Below are positions 18,044 through 25,837 of a stretch of 64,000 nucleotides of DNA, piece by piece. The stretch's first letter is position 1. The number at the start of each line of letters is the position of its first letter. Under the pieces are notes generated by a model. That model searched no databases, was not told the origin of the DNA, and saw only the letters and a program-made list of their open reading frames with translations. A program made the position numbers and the translations under genes. Where the stretch lies: positions 124,001 through 188,000 of the forward strand of contig CAVUGE010000017.1 of assembly GCA_963740945.1 (NCBI GenBank), in the 5' to 3' direction. The DNA comes from CAVQBP01 sp963740945. GTDB taxonomy: Bacteria; Bacteroidota; Ignavibacteria; Ignavibacteriales; Ignavibacteriaceae.

Positions 18044-21000
18044 TTTCTTTAGGTTTTGTTTTGTCTTCAGGCTTAGGTTCGTTTTTGACTTTATCTTTAA
18101 GATTATCTCGCTCAGCCTTCTCCATGTCTTCAACTGCTCGGAGATCCTTGCGCCCTAGGTCCTCATATAGTTCATGGACTCGCTTTACCATCCCCGGCGT
18201 CAAATCGGAGGGTGCTTTGGCTTTAGCATCAGGTTTAGCCTCTGCTTTGTCTTCGGTTTTAGATTCGGGTTTGGTCTCTGGTTTATTCTCGTCTTTTGCT
18301 TCAGGTTTGGCCTCAACTTTGGCTCCTGGTTTAGGTTCAGCTTTTGGATTAGCATCGGTTTTAGCGTCAGACTTAATCTCAGCTTTGTCTTCAGGTTTAG
18401 CTTTGGCTTCAGATTTCCGAATCTCCTGCTCCGCCTTCGTCCAGTCCTGAACTGCCGGACCATCCTTACTGTGTCGCTCTTCGTACAGTTCATAAGCTCG
18501 CTTGGCGATCTGCGGCTTCAAATCGGAAGTTGTCTTGGCTTTGGCGTCGGGTTTAAGCTCCGCTTTTTCATCTGGCTTAGACTCGGTCTTGGCCTGAGGT
18601 TTAGCATCTGGTTTAGATTCGTCTTTGGCGTCAAGCTTGGCCTCAGCTTTGGTATCAGGTTTCTGCTCGGTCGTTGTTTCAGGTTTAGGCTCCGCATCTG
18701 AATTTGGCTTAGGGTCGGTCTTGGCGTCGGGTTTAGTTTCAGCTTTAGGTTCCGCTTTTTCATCTGTCTTGGGCTCAGCCTTTTGCTCGTCTTTAGTGCT
18801 AGATTGTGGTTCGTCTTTAGTTTCGGGCTTTGTCTCATCTTTAGCTTCAGGCTTAGCAGCAGCTTTGGTGTGATCAAAAATCTTGTACGCAAGAAGTTTT
18901 ATACGATCATTTAAGAGGAACCACAGCAGCGCATAGCCCCAAACGAACCCTGCCCAACCCCAGCCGAGGGGTGTCATAAAAATTCCATAAACCGCTATCA
19001 AAGTTGCCACGATTTGTGTTCCAAGTACAGCCCCCCATAAAATTTTTGCAGGGCGTATGGACCAGAACGGTTTACGCGTACGGGTGAGGAAGATTGTCAG
19101 ATGTCCTGCCACCGAGAGTTTCAAATACATCAGCGTTTGGATGTGAGCTCGGTCGATGTGAAATACGCGCTCGCCAAGGTAAAACAAACCGAAGGCGGCT
19201 ATGACCCCAATGATGCCCAGAACCGTTGAGATGCCAAGCACCATGCGCATGTTCCAAGCTTCTGGTTTATCCTTATAATGAACATTGTCATAGGCGATGG
19301 AAAGGATGGCGCCATCGTTGAGCAGCGCAAGCATCACGATCATTACCGCCGTTAAAGGATAAAAGTTAAATATCAGGATTGCCAGCGTCATGAAAAAAAG
19401 TACGCGCAATGTTTCTGCGATGCGGTAGATCGCGTAACTGTTCATCCGTTGGAAAATGCGGCGGCTCTCTTTGATCGCGTCAATAATCACCGAAAGTCCA
19501 GGAGTAGTCAGTACGATTGAAGCTGCTGCTCTTGCCGCGTCTGTCGCATCAGAAACCGCAATACCGCAGTCGGCTTTCTTCAGCGCGGGTGCGTCATTCA
19601 CTCCGTCACCCGTCATCCCGACCATGTGACCGCGTTTCTGAAGAACATCCACAATGTGAAATTTGTGTTCAGGGAAAACCTGTGCAAAACCGTCTGCCTT
19701 CTCGATAGACTCAGCTACCTCTGTGGTCTCTTTCTTTTTCGAGTCGCCAAGGCTGGCGGCATCGAGAATGTTTGTACCCATGTCCAATTTTTGGGCGGTT
19801 TCCTTAGCTATGGCAAGCGCATCACCCGTAACCATCTTGATCTTAACACCCATTTCACCAGCAGTCTTAATTGTTGCCTTTGCGTCTTCACGCGGTGGAT
19901 CAAACAAAGGCAGCACACCAACAAACTGCCATTGCCCATCGCTTTCTGCTCTTGCAACACCTAACGATCGAAAACCTCGTACTGCGAATTCGTTTACTGC
20001 TTTGTCCACAGCGGACTTTATCTGTCCTGCATTCGAAGACAATTCTAAAATCACCTGCGGCGCCCCCTTGGTCACCTTGAATGTTTTTCCATCTTTGGTT
20101 TTGACAGTGGCTTCGGTGCGTTTATGCACCGGATCGAACGGCTGGAAATGAACTACTTCATAAGCCTTTAACGAATCCTTGTTTTTCAGTCCGCCCAGAA
20201 CTGCCAGGTCAATGGTGTCGTTGTTTTCAGCGCGCGATGCCAGCGCACCGTTAAGGATGACTTGTTCTGAAGGAATATTGTTAACACTGAACGGGTCGCC
20301 CAATGTCAGTTTATTCTGTGTAAGAGTGCCGGTCTTGTCTGCACACAGAACATCCACGCCCGCTAATTCCTCGATGGCTACCAATTTGCTCACAATCGCT
20401 TTTTTCCTAGCGAGCAGGCGTGCACCGACTGCCATAGTTACCGACAACACTGTCGGCATCGCTACGGGGATTGCTGCTACGGTTAACACCAGGGCAAACT
20501 GTAATGTGGTGAGTATCGGGTCGCCGCGGAAAATTGCTACGGTAACAATCACCGCCACAAGAGCCACCGCAAGGATGATGAGATAATTTCCGATCTTCAA
20601 TACCGCCTTTTGAAAATGGCTGACGGTATGTGCCTCCTGAACTAATTGAGCCGTTTTGCCAAAGTAAGTATTCGTACCTGTGGCATAGACCAGAGCACCG
20701 ATTTCACCCCGGCGAATTATCGAACCTGAAAACACAGCCTCACCGGGTTTGCGGGTGGCAGGCAAAGATTCTCCTGTCAATGCGGACTGATCAACTTCAA
20801 CCGGGTCGCCATCCAGCAAGCGTGCATCCGCAGGAACAATGTCGCCCAGGCGCAATCGAATAACATCGCCCGGTACCAATTCACGCGCTGCCGGGGTGAT
20901 CCATTTACCATCGCGTTTCACCCGTGCCTTGACTGCCAGCTTAGCCTTCAATGCCTCGATGGCGTTGCCGGCCTGGCGTTCTTCCCAGAATCCAACCACA

Positions 21001-21320
21001 GCATTGGCTGCAAGCAGAAGGAGGATGATGAAAAAATCAGGCCAATGTCTGGCTACAGCCGAAAGGATTACAGCCGCTTCGATCATCCACGGTATGGGAC
21101 CCCAAAAGTAAGTTAGGAATTTCAGAAACAGATTGGTTTTCTTTTCTTCAATCTCGTTAGGTCCATACTGCGTCAGTCGTTTCTCTGCCTCGGCTTGTGT
21201 GAGTCCATCCGGAGATGACTCTAATTTTTTCTCCACTTCTTCAATGGGCATAGATTTCAAATCGTCTTTCGTATTTGATTTCTGATCGGGAGACTTGGAC
21301 TGATCAGTTTTGGTTTTCAT
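18036..21320 (-). CDS. Plasma-membrane-type H+-ATPase (P3A P-type) with long Lys/Glu/Pro-rich tail
   Basis: 1094 residues; the ATPase core (about 1-825) is normal for PMA1-like pumps, with the phosphorylation motif DKTGTLTQN, the hinge GDGVNDAPALKKADCG, and about ten membrane helices. The remaining ~265 residues are a highly charged low-complexity tail of KPEAKDE-like repeats containing two DUF2934-like helices (IAKRAYELYEERHSKDG and MVKRVHELYEDLGRKD). The pump should export protons at ATP cost or support pH homeostasis. Family C-termini are autoinhibitory in fungi and plants, but this tail is unrelated. The DUF2934 motif is shared with the N-terminus of the copper ATPase at 25838. Confidence 0.93.
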   Translation of the reverse strand: MKTKTDQSKSPDQKSNTKDDLKSMPIEEVEKKLESSPDGLTQAEAEKRLTQYGPNEIEEKKTNLFLKFLTYFWGPIPWMIEAAVILSAVARHWPDFFIILLLLAANAVVGFWEERQAGNAIEALKAKLAVKARVKRDGKWITPAARELVPGDVIRLRLGDIVPADARLLDGDPVEVDQSALTGESLPATRKPGEAVFSGSIIRRGEIGALVYATGTNTYFGKTAQLVQEAHTVSHFQKAVLKIGNYLIILAVALVAVIVTVAIFRGDPILTTLQFALVLTVAAIPVAMPTVLSVTMAVGARLLARKKAIVSKLVAIEELAGVDVLCADKTGTLTQNKLTLGDPFSVNNIPSEQVILNGALASRAENNDTIDLAVLGGLKNKDSLKAYEVVHFQPFDPVHKRTEATVKTKDGKTFKVTKGAPQVILELSSNAGQIKSAVDKAVNEFAVRGFRSLGVARAESDGQWQFVGVLPLFDPPREDAKATIKTAGEMGVKIKMVTGDALAIAKETAQKLDMGTNILDAASLGDSKKKETTEVAESIEKADGFAQVFPEHKFHIVDVLQKRGHMVGMTGDGVNDAPALKKADCGIAVSDATDAARAAASIVLTTPGLSVIIDAIKESRRIFQRMNSYAIYRIAETLRVLFFMTLAILIFNFYPLTAVMIVMLALLNDGAILSIAYDNVHYKDKPEAWNMRMVLGISTVLGIIGVIAAFGLFYLGERVFHIDRAHIQTLMYLKLSVAGHLTIFLTRTRKPFWSIRPAKILWGAVLGTQIVATLIAVYGIFMTPLGWGWAGFVWGYALLWFLLNDRIKLLAYKIFDHTKAAAKPEAKDETKPETKDEPQSSTKDEQKAEPKTDEKAEPKAETKPDAKTDPKPNSDAEPKPETTTEQKPDTKAEAKLDAKDESKPDAKPQAKTESKPDEKAELKPDAKAKTTSDLKPQIAKRAYELYEERHSKDGPAVQDWTKAEQEIRKSEAKAKPEDKAEIKSDAKTDANPKAEPKPGAKVEAKPEAKDENKPETKPESKTEDKAEAKPDAKAKAPSDLTPGMVKRVHELYEDLGRKDLRAVEDMEKAERDNLKDKVKNEPKPEDKTKPKEND

Positions 21321-21336
21321 ATCTGATATTCTCCTT

Positions 21337-21558
21337 TCAATTTTCTTTGATCCATTTTAGTGCTTCTTCCAATTCAGAATTCTTAAATATGCGAAGTTCA
21401 CAGGAAAGCATATATCCAAAGAATTTTGCAAAAGTATTTATCAATTCGTGATCAGATACAAATGCAACTCTTTCCCATGCAGATAAATGTTTCATTCCCA
21501 TCTTTGCATCATCCAGCATAGCATTTAGATCAAATCCGGTGAAGTTGTTCCCAAGCTG
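21337..21558 (-). pseudogene. 3' part of a SpoIIAA/STAS-like gene (duplicate of 25309-25674)
   Basis: The last ~70 codons match the intact gene closely at DNA and protein level (MLDDAKMGMKHLSAWERVAF, FFGYMLSCELRIFKNSELEE). Similarity stops abruptly near 21556, where the intact copy continues into LYKLGSN. A 60-residue product from Met at 21519 is possible. With the intact copy it brackets the corrinoid/kinase operon as a direct repeat. Confidence 0.85.
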
Positions 21559-21614
21559 AATGAAGCAGTGTATAGATTGGCGGCAAATGTGTATCTAATC
21601 TTATATCAACAACA

Positions 21615-23390
21615 CTACCGCGCAACGCTACAATCATACCGGTGTTCAAAGTACTGGAGTGGGAGCGTAAAATGAAAAGTGCTCCCAACATTCTCTTCAC
21701 TTTCAGCCCAAATTTTTCCTCCATGCTTTTCAACAAATTCTTTGCAGAGCAGCAAACCTAGACCGGTACTATCTTCTCCATCAGTTCCTTTTCTACCAAC
21801 TTTCTCTTCCAACTTAAAAAGTCTTTTGCAAAACGCATCCGACATTCCGATACCGGTATCAGATACGGATATTTGAATCATTTTATTTTCTATCTCTTTT
21901 GCATTAATAATTATTTTGCCTCCCTTGGTCGTAAACTTCACTGCGTTAGATAAAAGATTACGCATAATGGCATTCAGCATTGAGGTGTCAGCATAAATTT
22001 TTTGATTTGCGATATTATTAAAAATTATATCGATCCCTTTCTGTTCTCCACGTTTATTAATCAGATCAATATTATTCAAAACTACTTCTACTAATAGTAT
22101 CTCTTTGGGATCATAACTTACAGTACCCTGCTGCATCTTGGCCCAGTCAAGCAAATTCACGAGAAGTTTATATATATTATTAGCCGACTTGTTCATCTCT
22201 TTGAAAAATTTAGATAATTCAACTTTAGAAAACTGTGTGAAGCCATCGGTCAATATTTCGGTTAAACTAATAAATCCCGTAAATGGACTTTTCAAATCAT
22301 GCGCAATAATTGAAAAGAATTTATCTTTTGTGGCGTTAAGTTCCTTTAATTCCAGCGAATGCTGCCGTATCTGCTTTTCGTCTTCCTTAATTTTCATGAA
22401 TTTTCTTGCATTAGCAACTGCCAATCCTCCAATGCTGCCAATGATCTGCGATATTTCTTTATACTTTTCAATGTACTGAGGATTGGCAATTCCAAAAATT
22501 TTGAAAACTCCCAATAGTTCTTTCTGACTCCATAATTCTATGCAAAAACTTGCAGTATCAAATTCTTCTTTTTTGTTTATTTCATTTTTAAAAAAAATTT
22601 GTTTCTTTTCTTCTGCATCTGTGATGGGAGCGTAGATAATATTAGAGGGGAAGAATAATATATTTAAGAAATTAAAAATTTTGGTCACAATTTCGGATTC
22701 ATCAACAAGATCGATTAAATAGTTAAGTTGATTAAATGCGAGTGCGTAGTCGGCGGCACGTGTAAAGGCGTTTGCCAATTTTTCATTTGTGGAATCCCTT
22801 TCATTTTCTATGCGCCATTGAGAGATAATCGAATTTAAGAACAACTTGCAATGTGAAAGCCCTACCGGGAATATTTCATACGGAAGCCCCATATATTCAG
22901 ATAAAGCTTCGAGTTGAGTTTGATAATCGCCGTTCAATCCGGTTTCGAGTAAAATTATCTTTTCAGCAGATTCATTGAAGAATTTCTTTGCAGATAATGG
23001 ATCAAACCCCCAGTTACGGATATGATTTTTGTAATCGCTCAACCAGCCATTGGATACTATATAATATTTTTTTCTTATTAAATATTCAATCGTCGCGCTG
23101 TTAACAAGAAGTTCAAAACATTGATCGAGCTGAACTATTTTTGTGTTTTCGTAAATATTTCCTTCATTTTTACCTAATGCTAAACATGAACTTCCTATAA
23201 AAATTACTTTTGAATAGACCGAAGTATATTGCTTGATGATATTTCTAATTTTTTCGTCAGTTAATGATGCGCCTGTACAACTGGACTGAAAACTTTTTAT
23301 AACAATATCTTCATATTCACCAGACTTTATAATTTGGCTCGCTTCCGGTAAAAAATAATTACAGACAATTAAACAAAGTTTCCTTTCCAT
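21615..23390 (-). CDS. Sensor histidine kinase with N-terminal DUF1638-like domain
   Basis: 591 residues. Residues ~1-190 resemble DUF1638 (SSCTGASLTDEKI, IFIGSSCLALGKN, LDQCFELLV), a Cys-containing domain known from corrinoid methyltransfer gene clusters. A GAF-like middle (about 200-335) and a short coiled coil follow, then HisKA with the phospho-acceptor H in IIAHDLKSPFTGFISLTEIL (about 364) and HATPase_c with N and G boxes (NLLSNAVKF, SDTGIGM, GLGLLLCKEF). There are no membrane segments. It is the last gene of a three-gene operon, its start overlapping the UroD stop by 1 bp. No response regulator is adjacent. Confidence 0.85.
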   Translation of the reverse strand: MERKLCLIVCNYFLPEASQIIKSGEYEDIVIKSFQSSCTGASLTDEKIRNIIKQYTSVYSKVIFIGSSCLALGKNEGNIYENTKIVQLDQCFELLVNSATIEYLIRKKYYIVSNGWLSDYKNHIRNWGFDPLSAKKFFNESAEKIILLETGLNGDYQTQLEALSEYMGLPYEIFPVGLSHCKLFLNSIISQWRIENERDSTNEKLANAFTRAADYALAFNQLNYLIDLVDESEIVTKIFNFLNILFFPSNIIYAPITDAEEKKQIFFKNEINKKEEFDTASFCIELWSQKELLGVFKIFGIANPQYIEKYKEISQIIGSIGGLAVANARKFMKIKEDEKQIRQHSLELKELNATKDKFFSIIAHDLKSPFTGFISLTEILTDGFTQFSKVELSKFFKEMNKSANNIYKLLVNLLDWAKMQQGTVSYDPKEILLVEVVLNNIDLINKRGEQKGIDIIFNNIANQKIYADTSMLNAIMRNLLSNAVKFTTKGGKIIINAKEIENKMIQISVSDTGIGMSDAFCKRLFKLEEKVGRKGTDGEDSTGLGLLLCKEFVEKHGGKIWAESEENVGSTFHFTLPLQYFEHRYDCSVAR

Positions 23391-24439
23391 TACTTATTGA
23401 TCTTTATTGGATATTCGCCATAAGTATGAACTGCTTCTGAAATTTCAAGCAGAATTTCTTCTGATACCTGGAACGGGATTTCACCGTGACTATCGGAAAG
23501 AATAAATCCTCCTCCTGGTGCGGCCTTTGAAATAGCATCTTTCACAATATTTTGCGTTTGAGATTGAGTCCAGCGCCTCATTTCAACTCCGTTCAAATTT
23601 CCGAGAACGGTTAATTTGTTTTTACATTTTTCTTTCATCAATCCGATATCCTCCAGTGAACTTACACCAACAGCGGCTGTTCCGGTTTGTGCAACATCTT
23701 CAATTATTGGCATACAATTCCCCGATGCAAAATGAGTTGCTGTTGGACCTTTAATTTGAGCAATTGTTCTTCTGGCGCTAAAAAAACCGGTTTGAAGATA
23801 TTTTTCTCTTGGAATAATTGTAGTAGATGAAACCGGATCAAAAAAACCAATTGCCGTAGCACCGGCTTCTATCTGAGCATTTGCCCAATCTATACAGAAT
23901 TCTTCGTTGATCATTATTAATCGTTCAAATAATTCTTTATGGAAGTGCATTAATTCTAAATATTTTTCAAAACCCAACTGCATCACGGGCAGAGAAAATG
24001 GAGAAACAGCTACACCTATTATAGGCACTTCATCTTTTACAATCGCTTTGAGTTTCTGAATTGCTTCTAAAGTTTTATGCAACACTTTTGCATCTTTTAC
24101 TTTTGGAGCTTGGAGATTTTTAATAAGCTCAATATTTTTTAGAAAAGGTTCTGCAGAATTTGGTGGTCCGTCTTCGGTATAAATAACACTTCCGCCGAAC
24201 GCTTCTATTTCGAGCGGTGCATAGAAAAATGGAAGGATACAATCATTCCTATATTTTTTTCTCAGTCTCAATTGTCCTTCAACAACATTATCAGCTTTGG
24301 AGAAATAATCTTTTATTGTAAGTCCCAATTCCTTTGCGCCGTGCATTGTTGTTAAAAGGAACAACGGAACTCTATCGGGTTCTTTGTGGGATAATGTTGT
24401 TAGTACACGTTCCATCGACGACATTTTTGGATCACTCAA
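23390..24439 (-). CDS. UroD-superfamily corrinoid methyltransferase-like protein
   Basis: 349 residues with the N-terminal MERVLTTLSHKEPDRVPLFL of the MtaA/CmuA branch of the uroporphyrinogen decarboxylase superfamily. In MtaA-type enzymes zinc is held by HxC and a later Cys. Here the corresponding places read THFASGNCMP and ILSDSHGEIP, so the Cys of HxC is displaced and the later Cys is His. It probably binds the corrinoid protein encoded just upstream (4-bp overlap), but methyl transfer, demethylation or sensing cannot be told apart from sequence. Confidence 0.85.
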   Translation of the reverse strand: MSDPKMSSMERVLTTLSHKEPDRVPLFLLTTMHGAKELGLTIKDYFSKADNVVEGQLRLRKKYRNDCILPFFYAPLEIEAFGGSVIYTEDGPPNSAEPFLKNIELIKNLQAPKVKDAKVLHKTLEAIQKLKAIVKDEVPIIGVAVSPFSLPVMQLGFEKYLELMHFHKELFERLIMINEEFCIDWANAQIEAGATAIGFFDPVSSTTIIPREKYLQTGFFSARRTIAQIKGPTATHFASGNCMPIIEDVAQTGTAAVGVSSLEDIGLMKEKCKNKLTVLGNLNGVEMRRWTQSQTQNIVKDAISKAAPGGGFILSDSHGEIPFQVSEEILLEISEAVHTYGEYPIKINK

Positions 24440-25086
24440 TATGCACCTCCCATAATTTTAGAAACTATCGCGATAGCTTCATGAGGATCTTTCCCGGTAG
24501 CATCGGCGCCAACTTCTTTCCACAATTCATTATCAAAACGGAACGGCGCTCCACCAACAATTATTTTAACATCCGTATCCGCAAGTTGTTCTTTCACTTT
24601 TTTAATTCTAAGTGCTGAAGGAAGCATTAGGACAGAGAGAAGAAGTATTTTAATTTTTTCATTCCTTACAATATTTACAAGAGTTTCCGTGTTTAGCCCC
24701 CCTCCTAAATCGGTAAGTTCATATCCCGCTGCTCTCAGGGTGGAATAGATAATCCGTTTGCCAAGAAGATGGTAATCTTCAAAAGTGGCAATTGCCATTT
24801 TGGGTTGATCTTTACGCAAAGGGCTTGACTTAGGCAATATTTTATCAATCGCTTCTTCGCAAATAACTCCACTCATATATACTTGCGATAATGCCAATTT
24901 GCCTTTTTCCCAATTATCCCCAATTCTTTGCAGTGCTCCTGTTACCAATTCGCTTGCTACTTGAATCGGAGTTCCAATTTTTATTGCGGTCGATATCAAT
25001 TTTTCAACGGCTGAACGGTCAAGCGTTAATAACGCGCTCTCTAATTCATCAATTAGAAATTTTAATTCATCCAACCCTTTCTCCAT
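24436..25086 (-). CDS. Corrinoid (cobalamin-binding) protein, MtaC/MtbC-like
   Basis: 216 residues. An N-terminal helical cap (about 1-85) is followed by a B12-binding Rossmann domain with the signature DYHLLG (DxHxxG, about residue 104), which gives the base-off/His-on cobalt ligand, and GGAPFRFDNELWKEVGADA near the end. This protein type carries methyl groups between methyltransferases. It is first in the operon with the UroD-like protein and the DUF1638-kinase. No substrate-specific methyltransferase is nearby, which favours a sensory or trans-acting role (inference). Confidence 0.9.
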   Translation of the reverse strand: MEKGLDELKFLIDELESALLTLDRSAVEKLISTAIKIGTPIQVASELVTGALQRIGDNWEKGKLALSQVYMSGVICEEAIDKILPKSSPLRKDQPKMAIATFEDYHLLGKRIIYSTLRAAGYELTDLGGGLNTETLVNIVRNEKIKILLLSVLMLPSALRIKKVKEQLADTDVKIIVGGAPFRFDNELWKEVGADATGKDPHEAIAIVSKIMGGAY

Positions 25087-25308
25087 TAATCATTTTAGAA
25101 TATATCAATACTATTTCGAATTTCGTTATTGTTTAAGAAAACATTTAACCTAAGTTTGATTGAGTCCGTCATATGACAACCTCAAATTATTCTCCACTTG
25201 TGACATGAACTGGGATTTCTCTTTTTGTTATATCGTTGTTTTCATTTACCGAAATCGTTGTCATTTTTTATTAAAATTAAAATAGATGGTTTTAATAAAA
25301 TTTTCCTT

Positions 25309-25674
25309 TCATTTTTCACTGATCCATTTTTTTGCTTCATCCAATTCGGAATTTTTAAATATGCGAACTTCGCAAGAAAGCATATAACCAAAGAATTTTG
25401 CAAAAGTATTTATTAGCTCATGATCCGAGACTAATGCAATCTTTTCCCATGAAGATAAATGTTTCATTCCCATCTTTGCATCATCCAGCATGGCATTTAG
25501 ATCAAATCCGGTAAAGTTGCTTCCAAGCTTATACAGCATCCGGATTTTTTTATTTGCTTTAAATTTTTCTTCTACCGCAGGAATTAAAACATTTTCATAA
25601 TCTGTTCCGGTTATTTTACCTTCTGCGGAAACGCCCAGAACATTGTCCGGCAAATCATTCATTATTTTTAACAT
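25309..25674 (-). CDS. SpoIIAA-like/STAS-type protein
   Basis: 121 residues, typical for the SpoIIAA-like family (Crp/CRAL-TRIO-SpoIIAA fold). It contains ISAEGKITGTDYENVLIP-like N-terminal strands, then GFDLNAMLDDAKMGMKHL and a C-terminal helix KNSELDEAKKWI. Members are small cytoplasmic proteins of uncertain role, often near stress genes. A 3' fragment of a second copy lies at 21337. Confidence 0.85.
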   Translation of the reverse strand: MLKIMNDLPDNVLGVSAEGKITGTDYENVLIPAVEEKFKANKKIRMLYKLGSNFTGFDLNAMLDDAKMGMKHLSSWEKIALVSDHELINTFAKFFGYMLSCEVRIFKNSELDEAKKWISEK

Positions 25675-25837
25675 ATTTTTTATCTCCTTTGTTATTGATT
25701 TAATCTGCTAATCCAGGTATTTGAAGTGGAAAAAAATCCACTAATACACCGACAGTATTTTTAATCATAAAGTTTCTTTTATTACACTGCAACCATCTCA
25801 CAAAATCTTTGTCCAGATTGTTTTTACTAACTTGTCA

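Noticed and set aside
18061..18873. Long plus-strand open frames opposite the H+-ATPase tail
   Set aside because: They arise from the repetitive Lys/Glu-rich codons on the other strand; the predicted proteins are Phe/Gly/Leu-Ser repeats without ribosome sites.
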